From Thiomicrorhabdus indica (GTDB lineage: Bacteria; Pseudomonadota; Gammaproteobacteria; Thiomicrospirales; Thiomicrospiraceae): 64,000 nt of DNA. Shown here one piece after another: positions 35,163 through 42,245 of this stretch. The stretch is from the NCBI RefSeq assembly GCF_004293625.1, contig NZ_CP033040.1:2185001-2249000 (forward strand). The letters run 5' to 3'. The notes below the pieces were generated by a model that worked only from the letters and a program-made list of their open reading frames with translations, did no database searches and had not been told where the DNA came from. Within the stretch, counting starts at the first letter, position 1. Each line of letters begins with the position of its first letter. The translations under genes and the position numbers were made by a program.

Positions 35163-35372
35163 ATGAAATTTAGCGCACGTAACCAAGTAAAAGGTACTGT
35201 AAAAGCGATCAACAAAGGTGCTGTCAATACTGAAGTTGTGATTGAAATCGCATCAGGTGTTGAGATTGTTTCTATCATTACCAACACGTCAACAGATAGC
35301 TTAGGACTTGAAGTGGGCAAAGAAGCTTATGCGGTTGTTAAGGCTTCAAACGTTATGGTCGCAGTAGACTAA
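35163..35372 (+). CDS. mop: Molbindin (single TOBE/Mop domain molybdate-binding protein)
   Basis: At 69 residues, KFSARNQVKGTVKAINKGAVNTEV is the classic start of Mop domains, followed by SIITNTSTDSLGLEVGKEAYAVVKASNVMVAV. Such proteins form hexamers that store molybdate or tungstate in the cytosol. It heads the mod region. The ModC encoded downstream lacks this domain, so the free Mop may supply the molybdate-sensing or storage part. A terminator-like hairpin follows, so Mop is probably made in excess over the transporter. Confidence 0.95.
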   Translation: MKFSARNQVKGTVKAINKGAVNTEVVIEIASGVEIVSIITNTSTDSLGLEVGKEAYAVVKASNVMVAVD

Positions 35373-35423
35373 GACGAAAAAATTAACCGGCCGGTAACCT
35401 TTACAACCACCAGCCAGTTAACA

Positions 35424-35457
35424 TAAAAAAACTCCAAGGGGAATTTGGAGTTTTTTT
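35424..35457 (+). terminator. Terminator or attenuator after mop
   Basis: ACTCCAA/TTGGAGT stem, A6 before and T7 after. It lies between mop and the porin gene, so it may end a mop-only transcript while some readthrough reaches the transporter genes. Confidence 0.72.
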
Positions 35458-35542
35458 CGTACAACGATATGTACAAAAGTAAATATTACTTTATTTACAT
35501 AACCTTTTAAATCCTTAAATTTACTTAGAAAATACAAAACCT

Positions 35543-36892
35543 ATGAAAACTTTATCCCCCAACATTCAAATTCTGTTTTTGAGTTCAGGTCTGTTTTTGT
35601 CAAATTTAGCGCACGCAAACACTGAGTTATTTGTTGAAATCCGTGAGCGCGCGGAACATCAAGAAAATCTCAATGACAAATTTTATGGCAACCATCCAAA
35701 AGTCGGCGAAGCTTCAGATAGCTATCTTCTTAGTCGGATTCGAGTCGGTCTTGACCACCAATTTTCTGAACATCTAAAAGGCCGTATTAGCCTGCAAGAC
35801 AGCCGAGTATTGGGCTGGGGCTTTGACGATAAAAATTGGGTCAATAGCGAATTTGGCGGTATTGAAAACAATCCTCAATCCGATCCAATGGAGTTGGGTG
35901 AAACTTGGCTGCAATATCAAGCGGGAGCTGTAACGACAAAAGTCGGTCGCCAAGCGATCTTTTATGGCAATAAACGTGTTTTTGGCCCTGGGGCTTGGAA
36001 AAACTCCGGCAAATGGGTTTGGGATGCCGCAAAGGTTCGTTTCAAACACGAAAAACACTGGGTGGATGCATTTTATGGCAAAACCATGCTACATGATCCA
36101 AACGAATTCAGCCTAGAACATGGACACGGCTTCACTGGAAAAGGGCTTTATGGCCACTTAAAAGCATCTGAAAACTTGGTCATCGAGCCAATGTTGTTCA
36201 CTAAATTCAATGATGACAGTAATGACTATTTAGAAAAAGACCTTTACTACTACGGAACCAGAGCAGTTTTCAAAGATTATGGCTTTAAAGTCGATGCAAC
36301 CTACCTTCTACAAAAAGGCGATATTCTGAAAACAACTTCGAAGAGCGTCGATGTCGATGCCTATGGTTACAATCTGGACATCAATTACCGACTCTCTCCA
36401 AAATGGATGCTTGGTGCGACCCATGCTTTTGCAACCGGTGACGACAAATCAACACCAGAAAACGAGCGTTTTGATGGAGCCTATGGCGCATCAGATAAAT
36501 ACTATGGCCGAATGAATTTAATGGGGTGGTCGAATATAGCGGATTATGGATTTTTACTGAACTATCGCCCACACCGTGATTGGGAATTCCAAGCAGAATA
36601 TCACCAATTTTATGCCGATGTCGTTGAAGATTCATGGCGTGCTTATAAAGCCGCTACTGCAACTGCTGCCAACAACCCTCTAAAATCATCAAGCGATCAC
36701 TACGGCAATGAAATCGACCTGACCGCCGTTTATAAAATGAATAAACAGTGGAACTTCCAAGCTGGATTAGGTGTCTTTATGCCAGGAGAGGCCATTAAAC
36801 AATCCGTTGCCAACGGCACAAAATTCTTAACGGATGACACGGCTTATTCCGGTTTTTTTCAAGTGCAATATAAATTTAAACACGCTCTATAA
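35543..36892 (+). CDS. Outer-membrane porin of the alginate-export (AlgE-like) family
   Basis: At 449 residues, it has a signal peptide (about 1-25, cut after AHA), then ELFVEIRERAEHQENLND and many alternating amphipathic strands typical of a beta barrel. VGRQAIFYGNKRVFGPGAWKNSG is the family's conserved stretch, and the protein ends with the aromatic-rich strand YSGFFQVQYKFKHAL. The family includes AlgE and other anion-selective channels. Placement 11 bases before modA and after mop suggests that it lets molybdate or a related oxyanion through the outer membrane. That function is inference; no binding loop can be read by eye. Confidence 0.8.
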   Translation: MKTLSPNIQILFLSSGLFLSNLAHANTELFVEIRERAEHQENLNDKFYGNHPKVGEASDSYLLSRIRVGLDHQFSEHLKGRISLQDSRVLGWGFDDKNWVNSEFGGIENNPQSDPMELGETWLQYQAGAVTTKVGRQAIFYGNKRVFGPGAWKNSGKWVWDAAKVRFKHEKHWVDAFYGKTMLHDPNEFSLEHGHGFTGKGLYGHLKASENLVIEPMLFTKFNDDSNDYLEKDLYYYGTRAVFKDYGFKVDATYLLQKGDILKTTSKSVDVDAYGYNLDINYRLSPKWMLGATHAFATGDDKSTPENERFDGAYGASDKYYGRMNLMGWSNIADYGFLLNYRPHRDWEFQAEYHQFYADVVEDSWRAYKAATATAANNPLKSSSDHYGNEIDLTAVYKMNKQWNFQAGLGVFMPGEAIKQSVANGTKFLTDDTAYSGFFQVQYKFKHAL

Positions 36893-36903
36893 GAGACATA
36901 TTT

Positions 36904-37647
36904 ATGAAAACTCTATCTAGATTATTACACAAACTTATGGGAGCAACGCTGGTTGGTGCCCTTTTCTCTTTCAGCCAAATCGTCACTGCGGCCGATTTGT
37001 TAATTGTTGCGGGTGGCGGCTACAAAAAACCGATGCAAGCTGTCATTCATGACTATCAAAAAAACTCTGGTAAAGCGGTCGATGCCAGCTACGGTAATAT
37101 GCGTCAAATTTTGGCTCAGGCCAAGGCCTCAGGAAAAATTGCACTGGTGGTAGGTGATGAGAAGTTTTTGAATCAAACGGATCTATTCTCCGCTTACCAA
37201 CCGATTGGTAAAGGTAAATTGGTCATCGCTTGGGCAAAAGGCAGCCCTGCCATTAAAACGACCAAAGACTTAACCAACCCTGAAATCAGCCGTATTGCTC
37301 ATCCACATGCTAAAAAAGCGATTTACGGACGTGCGGCAATCGAATGGTTGACTTCTAACAAGCTACAAAACCCTTTAAGTGAAGTGTTAATGCAAGCTTC
37401 GACCGTCCCGCAAGTCTCTTCATACCTTGTCGCACGAGAAGTTGATGCAGGCTTTATTAATCTCACCGATGCCATTGGTTTAGGCGACCGTATTGGGGGC
37501 TACACACTTTTAGACAGTGGTTACAGCCCGATTAAAATAGTTGCTGGAACGCTTAAAGGGCACGAGAACAATTTGGAACTCAAGGCGTTTAAAGCCTTTT
37601 TACAAAGTGAACAAGCCAAAACCTTGTTTACCCAATTTGGTCTATAA
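36904..37647 (+). CDS. modA: Molybdate ABC transporter, periplasmic binding protein
   Basis: At 247 residues, a signal peptide (about 1-30, ending VTAA) is followed by DLLIVAGGGYKKPMQAVIHDYQKNSG. This is a ModA-type fold, although the usual A-A-S-L oxyanion loop reads AGGGYK here. Later segments include GKGKLVIAWAKG, KKAIYGRAAIEWL and DAGFINLTDAIG. It binds the oxyanion in the periplasm and delivers it to ModB. The divergent binding loop leaves tungstate or another oxyanion possible. Second in porin-modA-modB-modD-modC. Confidence 0.85.
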   Translation: MKTLSRLLHKLMGATLVGALFSFSQIVTAADLLIVAGGGYKKPMQAVIHDYQKNSGKAVDASYGNMRQILAQAKASGKIALVVGDEKFLNQTDLFSAYQPIGKGKLVIAWAKGSPAIKTTKDLTNPEISRIAHPHAKKAIYGRAAIEWLTSNKLQNPLSEVLMQASTVPQVSSYLVAREVDAGFINLTDAIGLGDRIGGYTLLDSGYSPIKIVAGTLKGHENNLELKAFKAFLQSEQAKTLFTQFGL

Positions 37648-37716
37648 ATCACCTATGTTTTATCAGATGTGTCAGCAATGACTCAGTTATTAATACGTTA
37701 TTAACAGGTCATTAAT

Positions 37717-38379
37717 ATGTCATGTTCACTTGGACCTTTATGGATCAGTTTAAAGGTTATGTTGCTCAGCGGTGTTCTACTAATCATTATTGGTTTACCC
37801 CTAGCATGGCTACTGAGTCGTCCAAAATGGCGAGGGCAAGGAATGCTTGAAATCTTTGTCACCTTGCCACTGGTATTCCCTCCTATTGCCATCGGTTTTT
37901 TTCTTTTACTTTTACTGGGGCGTGATGGATGGCTGAACCAGATGCTTCCGGCCGGCTTTCAATTTGAATTGATTTTTTCCTTTAGCGCGTTATTGATTGC
38001 CAGTGTCATTGCAGGACTGCCGTTAATGATTAAACCCATTCAAGCAGCATGGCAAAGCGAAACGACTTACTTGGTAGAAGCCTCTTATGGTTTGGGTAAA
38101 TCACCTTGGCAAACCTTTTGGGCAATTACTTTACCCAGTATTGCACCTGCAGTTGCCGCTGGCTTAACGCTTGGCGTTGGACGCGGCATGGGCGAAGTCG
38201 GTATGAGTTTAATGCTTGGCGGCAATTTGATTGGACAAACCGATACCCTATCACTTGCTATTTATAACTCAGTTTTAGATGGCGATTTTAACTGCGCAAT
38301 GCAATTTACTTGGATTTTAGCGGTGATTGCAATGAGCCTATTTATAGTTCTACGTCGCTTAGGGCGCAAAAATTACTAA
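37717..38379 (+). CDS. modB: Molybdate ABC transporter, permease
   Basis: At 220 residues, it has five membrane helices and the permease EAA loop (EASYGLGKSPWQTFWAITLPS) followed by GLTLGVGRGMGEVGMSLMLGGN, which is diagnostic for ModB. It forms the homodimeric channel. It lies 69 bases after modA and just before modD. One CCGGCCGG palindrome (37948). Confidence 0.93.
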   Translation: MSCSLGPLWISLKVMLLSGVLLIIIGLPLAWLLSRPKWRGQGMLEIFVTLPLVFPPIAIGFFLLLLLGRDGWLNQMLPAGFQFELIFSFSALLIASVIAGLPLMIKPIQAAWQSETTYLVEASYGLGKSPWQTFWAITLPSIAPAVAAGLTLGVGRGMGEVGMSLMLGGNLIGQTDTLSLAIYNSVLDGDFNCAMQFTWILAVIAMSLFIVLRRLGRKNY

Positions 38380-38399
38380 CCCAATTAAAGAGAAACTCT

Positions 38400-39248
38400 A
38401 TGATTTTTTTTCAAACCCACGAAATCGAAGCTTGGATTAATGAAGATGCACCTTTGGTTGATTTAACCAGTCACTTGCTTGGCGTTGAAGAACAGCCTTC
38501 AGAATTGACCATTCGCACTCGCCACACAACTCGCCTAACCATGATGGAAGAAGCGGCACGCATTTTTGAAATCTTAGGCGCAAAAGTTGTGCACTGCGCC
38601 CAATCTGGGCATGACGTCGAAAGTGGCGCCATTATTTTTCAAGCCGTTGGTCGTGCCGATGTCCTGCATCGCGGCTGGAAAGTAGCGATGAATTTATTGG
38701 AATATTTGTGCGGAGTCGCCACACTCACCGCCAATATGGTCAAACAAGTCGAAGCCGTCAGACAGATTCCGTTACTCGTAACACGCAAACATATTCCAGG
38801 GATGAAAAAGGCCATGACCAAAGCAATTCTCAATGGCGGCGCTCATCCACATCGTTTAGGTTTATCCGAAACCATTTTGGTCTTTGACAATCATCTAAAT
38901 GTTATTGGCGGAAGAGAAACTCTCAACCACAAAATTCCCGCAATGCAGGCTGCAGCCTGTGAAAAGAAAATTTCCGTGGAATGTGACACTTACGCTCAAG
39001 CTTTGCAAGCTGCGAACGCCGGTGCCGATATGATTCAATTTGATAAGGTACCGGTTGATGAACTCATTGAATGGAATCTAAACCTGAAACAACAATTTCC
39101 AACAGTAAAAGTTCTGATTGCCGGCGGGGTGAATCCAGACAATGTTCAAGACTATGCCAAATCCGGCGTCGACGGCATTGTTTTAAGCTCTGTCTATCAT
39201 GCAAAACCGGCAGACCTAGGCGTCAATATCCAACGACTAAGCGATTAA
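38400..39248 (+). CDS. modD: ModD protein (quinolinate phosphoribosyltransferase-like)
   Basis: At 282 residues, it belongs to the nicotinate-nucleotide pyrophosphorylase fold but to the ModD branch found in mod operons. Segments are DLTSHLLGVEEQPSELTIRTR, VLHRGWKVAMNLLEYLCG, TRKHIPGMKKAMTKAILNGG and PHRLGLSETILVFDNH. Its role in molybdate uptake is not established. The start is the ATG at 38400 with AAAGAGA upstream; a longer frame from 38310 overlaps modB. Position between modB and modC. Confidence 0.9.
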   Translation: MIFFQTHEIEAWINEDAPLVDLTSHLLGVEEQPSELTIRTRHTTRLTMMEEAARIFEILGAKVVHCAQSGHDVESGAIIFQAVGRADVLHRGWKVAMNLLEYLCGVATLTANMVKQVEAVRQIPLLVTRKHIPGMKKAMTKAILNGGAHPHRLGLSETILVFDNHLNVIGGRETLNHKIPAMQAAACEKKISVECDTYAQALQAANAGADMIQFDKVPVDELIEWNLNLKQQFPTVKVLIAGGVNPDNVQDYAKSGVDGIVLSSVYHAKPADLGVNIQRLSD

Positions 39249-39280
39249 CACCCTGCACAAAATAGAATTTAGAAACTTTT

Positions 39281-39997
39281 ATGAACAGTTCTACACATTT
39301 AACACCACAATCATTGCATTTCATGCTCAAAGGAACTCTACAAAGTGCTATGGGCGCTTTAGCCGTAGAGTGGTCTGCAACCATTGAAGCAAACCAAACT
39401 ATTTTGCTGACAGGCGAATCTGGTAGCGGTAAAACCACATTAATGCGTGCTTTAGCAGGCTTACCGAGTCAATTAAGTGGAAAGGTTCAGTGGGGACAAG
39501 AACTTTGGCAAACCCAACAAAAAATTCACCGACCGGTATATAAACGCCCTATTGGCATGATGTGGCAGCAGTATGCACTGTTTCCACATCAAACCGTTGG
39601 TCAACAGTTGCTATTTGCTCATAAAAGCAAAGAACGTGCACAAGCCTTACTCAAAGCCGTTGGCTTGAGCCGATTAACAGAGCGCTATCCACATCAGCTC
39701 TCCGGTGGCCAGCAACAACGTCTAGCATTAGCCCGAACCTTAATGCGTTCACCCTCTTTGTTATTATTGGATGAACCCTTAAGTGCGCTGGATATTGATA
39801 CGCGTGAAGAAATTTTAGAATGGTTAAGAGTCGAACGCGCACAACACCCGTTTAGCATGATCGTCACTAGCCATGACCCCAAAGATTGGCAATTATTTGA
39901 CCCACAAAAATGGCGGATTAAAGACGCAAATTTATTCATGGATCAAAGCAATCAAAAAGCCGACCAGACACAGGTCATGCGTGAAAAAATCGCTTAA
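39281..39997 (+). CDS. modC: Molybdate ABC transporter, ATP-binding protein (short form)
   Basis: At 238 residues, Walker A is TGESGSGKTTLMRALAG, then QQYALFPHQTVGQQL (Q-loop), HQLSGGQQQRLALARTL (signature), LLLLDEPLSALD (Walker B) and VTSHDPKD. The usual ModC has about 350 residues with a C-terminal TOBE/Mop regulatory domain; here the protein ends after the ATPase part. The free-standing Mop at the head of the region may compensate. Last gene of the mod run; 567 bases of non-coding DNA follow. Confidence 0.93.
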   Translation: MNSSTHLTPQSLHFMLKGTLQSAMGALAVEWSATIEANQTILLTGESGSGKTTLMRALAGLPSQLSGKVQWGQELWQTQQKIHRPVYKRPIGMMWQQYALFPHQTVGQQLLFAHKSKERAQALLKAVGLSRLTERYPHQLSGGQQQRLALARTLMRSPSLLLLDEPLSALDIDTREEILEWLRVERAQHPFSMIVTSHDPKDWQLFDPQKWRIKDANLFMDQSNQKADQTQVMREKIA

Positions 39998-40454
39998 ATA
40001 CGGATGCAAAATTTTACCGGCCGGTTATTTTTCTTAACCAAACCTTCACTATTTAAGATCCAATGAAGATCTAAAATTTTAATAAAGCCCAATCTAAGTA
40101 CACCAAACTAAACTATCGTGAACGAATCAACCAAACATAAATCTGATTGGCACTTTAGACCTAACCTCTCTATATCCAGTCAACTACCCTACGGCAATCA
40201 AAAAAAGACAAGCATTTGCTAACAGTCAACTCACTTAACAAGGGTTTGCTACCCAAAGATTTCCTTAACTCATCTCGTCACGAAAACTCATAAAAATCTA
40301 GTTTTATCGCAACAGCTCAGTCTATTAGGCAGATTCATACTCTTAAAATGAGCGGAAAACCTCTACCAACCCAATATGAGATTTTTAAAACAAAACTCTT
40401 CCCGATTCATCTCACATTATTGACCATTAACAAAGACAAAGAATGACAACCACT

Positions 40455-40482
40455 TTTACCAAAGTGAAATTTTAACTAGAAT
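40455..40482 (+). promoter_or_regulatory. Putative promoter of the sigma-54 activator gene
   Basis: TTTACC (40455-40460), a 16-base spacer, TAGAAT (40477-40482). The operator at 40485 begins two bases after the -10. Confidence 0.5.
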
Positions 40483-40516
40483 ATCGTTATGTATTAAAAA
40501 ACATATTGATATTCTA
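40477..40516. promoter_or_regulatory. 40-bp palindrome containing ModE-like operator, site 2
   Basis: Two 16-base arms (40477-40492 and 40501-40516; 14 of 16 paired) around an 8-base centre. Within it, 40485-40508 reads CGTTAT-N12-ATATTG and matches the soxA-promoter operator at 18 of 24 positions. It covers the -10 and start of the activator gene promoter, so the gene is likely repressed or autoregulated through it. Confidence 0.6.
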
Positions 40517-40564
40517 GATTAACTAAAATGTAACAAAACAATTCAACTAGACGGATGCCAGAAC

Positions 40565-41950
40565 ATGATTAATAACAAACTTCGCCTTCTAATCCCAAGT
40601 ACTATTGAATCGGAATTCAGGCAACTTACCTTAAAAAACAATATTAAATTTGAAATTCTTATTTTTGACTCAAGTGAAATCAACGCATTAAACCCATCTA
40701 CTACTCGAAATGTTGACTTACTTTGGCTTTGCTCCCAATCACCAAATTTTAATGAACACTGGCAGGAAGGCCTCAAACTTAATCCACAGCTACAAATCAT
40801 TATCAGTCTTAAGCTTGGTCAAACTGAGACAGCAATCAATGCCTTTCACCGTGGAGCCTTTGATGTAGTCATAAAACCTTTTAATCACATTCAAATCGAC
40901 AATACTCTCAGTCGTGCTTATGATTTTCTCCAACACCGTGAACGAATTTGGCAACAACAAAGTCAAGAAATTCATCAATCCACTGACTCTCAAAGCCTAC
41001 CTATCTCAGAAAGTCCAGCCATGAAACGAACCTTGCAGCGTATTCATCAAGTACTTAATCATCCCGTACCTGTACTTCTAATGGGCGAAACGGGAACTGG
41101 AAAAAGCGTGCTTGCCAATTATCTGCATAAACAAAGCGAGCGTAATCAACAAAAATTTTTAACCGTTAATTGCGGAGCTCTAAGCCCTACTCTGCTTGAG
41201 TCAGAATTATTTGGCCATGAAAAAGGGGCATTTACAGGTGCAGCTCATCGCAGAACAGGCCTGCTTGAAGCTGCTGATGGCGGAACTCTTTTTCTAGACG
41301 AAATAAACAGCGCATCCCCCGAATTACAAGTCCGTCTTTTACAATTTATACAAGAAAAAACATTACTCAGAGTAGGTGCACGCACAGAAGTTCAGGTCGA
41401 TGTACAATTGATCTTTGCAACCAATCAAAGCTTACAACCTCTCGTTAAAAGTGGACATTTTCGAGAAGATCTATTTTTCCGATTAAATATATACCCTATT
41501 GAGATCCCATCATTGAGGAATCGAATTGAGGACATCTCATATTTAGCCGCCCGTTTTTTATTCAAACACTCTCCAAAACTAAAAAAACAAGTGCAATCAT
41601 GTGCACCTGGGGTTTTGGATATCCTTCAAAGCTACCATTGGCCAGGAAATGTTAGAGAACTTGAAAACGTCATTCAAAGAATTCTAATTTCATGCCAAGG
41701 AAATCGGGTTGAGTTACATGATCTTCCCCCAGAAATTTTCACTACTCAACAAAAGAATTTTTCAACGAGCAATGAAAAACACTCTTCTCATTTTTCACCA
41801 CATCCTCTATTTCCAGAGCAAGCAACCTTAGAAGAAATTGAACAACTTTGGATTATCCAAACACTTGAACGATTTCAAGGCAATAAATCGGCAGCTTCAA
41901 AGGCTTTAGGCATTAATCCAACGACGCTATGGCGTAAATTACGAAGTTAA
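40565..41950 (+). CDS. Sigma-54-dependent transcriptional activator, NtrC-like with degenerate receiver
   Basis: At 461 residues, the N-terminus (1-120) has the size and end of a receiver domain (AFDVVIKPFNH, with the conserved Lys). The phospho-acceptor strand reads VDLLWLCSQSP, with no Asp in the usual place, and the N-terminal acidic pair is missing. The AAA+ domain has GETGTGKS (from 174), GAFTGA (221-226, the sigma-54 contact loop), GGTLFLDEI (Walker B) and the arginine-finger region FREDLFFRLN. The C-terminus carries a Fis-type helix-turn-helix (KSAASKALGINPTTLWRKL). It sits directly upstream of a promoter with a good -24 element driving soxA, so it very likely activates soxAX. The signal is unlikely to be phosphorylation. 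Confidence 0.92.
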   Translation: MINNKLRLLIPSTIESEFRQLTLKNNIKFEILIFDSSEINALNPSTTRNVDLLWLCSQSPNFNEHWQEGLKLNPQLQIIISLKLGQTETAINAFHRGAFDVVIKPFNHIQIDNTLSRAYDFLQHRERIWQQQSQEIHQSTDSQSLPISESPAMKRTLQRIHQVLNHPVPVLLMGETGTGKSVLANYLHKQSERNQQKFLTVNCGALSPTLLESELFGHEKGAFTGAAHRRTGLLEAADGGTLFLDEINSASPELQVRLLQFIQEKTLLRVGARTEVQVDVQLIFATNQSLQPLVKSGHFREDLFFRLNIYPIEIPSLRNRIEDISYLAARFLFKHSPKLKKQVQSCAPGVLDILQSYHWPGNVRELENVIQRILISCQGNRVELHDLPPEIFTTQQKNFSTSNEKHSSHFSPHPLFPEQATLEEIEQLWIIQTLERFQGNKSAASKALGINPTTLWRKLRS

Positions 41951-41987
41951 AAACCATGAATCCGCTAGTCATTACAACGCAAAAAAC

Positions 41988-42017
41988 ATTGCTTTATGCA
42001 ATCTAAAGTTGCAACTT
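41988..42017. promoter_or_regulatory. Candidate upstream activator sequence for the sigma-54 activator
   Basis: ATTGC-N5-GCAAT (41988-42002) is followed by the perfect 12-base palindrome AAGTTGCAACTT (42006-42017), and TTGCAAT continues to the right. The block lies about 150-180 bases upstream of the -24/-12 promoter, a usual enhancer distance for NtrC-type proteins with Fis-type DNA-binding domains. Confidence 0.45.
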
Positions 42018-42165
42018 GCAATCACAAAATTAACTTGTTCAAAGGGAACTCATCATAAAACCATATTCATAACCAGTCCCCTCAAACCCAATAAAAACCA
42101 TAACATATTGAATTTAATAATCTTTTAGTAAAGTAACAGTGACTTAAAACCTTATATCGATTCAA

Positions 42166-42182
42166 TTGGCACGATTCTCGTT
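42166..42182 (+). promoter_or_regulatory. Sigma-54 (-24/-12) promoter of soxA
   Basis: TTGGCACG-N4-TCGTT against the consensus TTGGCACG-N4-TTGCW. The -24 half is perfect; the -12 half keeps the G but has T for C. Start predicted near 42194. Confidence 0.6.
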
Positions 42183-42202
42183 ATATCCTAAAAGACATAA
42201 CG
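42179..42202. promoter_or_regulatory. ModE-like operator, site 3 (soxA promoter)
   Basis: CGTTAT-N12-ATAACG with perfect 6-base arms; the outer 8 bases on each side (CGTTATAT and ACATAACG) are, as I recall it, the same as in the E. coli modA operator. It overlaps the -12 element and the predicted start, so a bound protein should block sigma-54 polymerase. Confidence 0.6.
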
Positions 42203-42245
42203 TATTCAAAAAATTGAAATTGTGAAAAAAGAGGAATAATTCAAG

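Larger units (their letters stand above)
39998..40564. other. Non-coding region upstream of the sigma-54 activator gene
   Basis: 567 AT-rich bases. It contains a CCGGCCGG palindrome (40017), a small inverted repeat CACTTT/AAAGTG (40451-40466), and the promoter/operator of the activator gene near its right end. The first 430 bases show no feature I can name; there is no frame with a ribosome site. Confidence 0.65.
41951..42245. other. Control region of the soxAX operon
   Basis: 295 bases without a gene. It holds candidate activator sites (41988-42017), a sigma-54 promoter (42166-42182) and a ModE-like operator (42179-42202), followed by a leader of about 50 nt and the soxA ribosome site (GAGGAA). 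Confidence 0.7.

Noticed and set aside
35481-35504. A fourth ModE-like site before the porin gene (AAATAT-N12-ATAACC)
   Set aside because: Only the right arm is good and no promoter lies at the right distance; kept as a weak lead, not annotated.
40147-40153. A TTGGCAC resembling a sigma-54 -24 element
   Set aside because: No G-C at the -12 position and it is 400 bases from the next gene.
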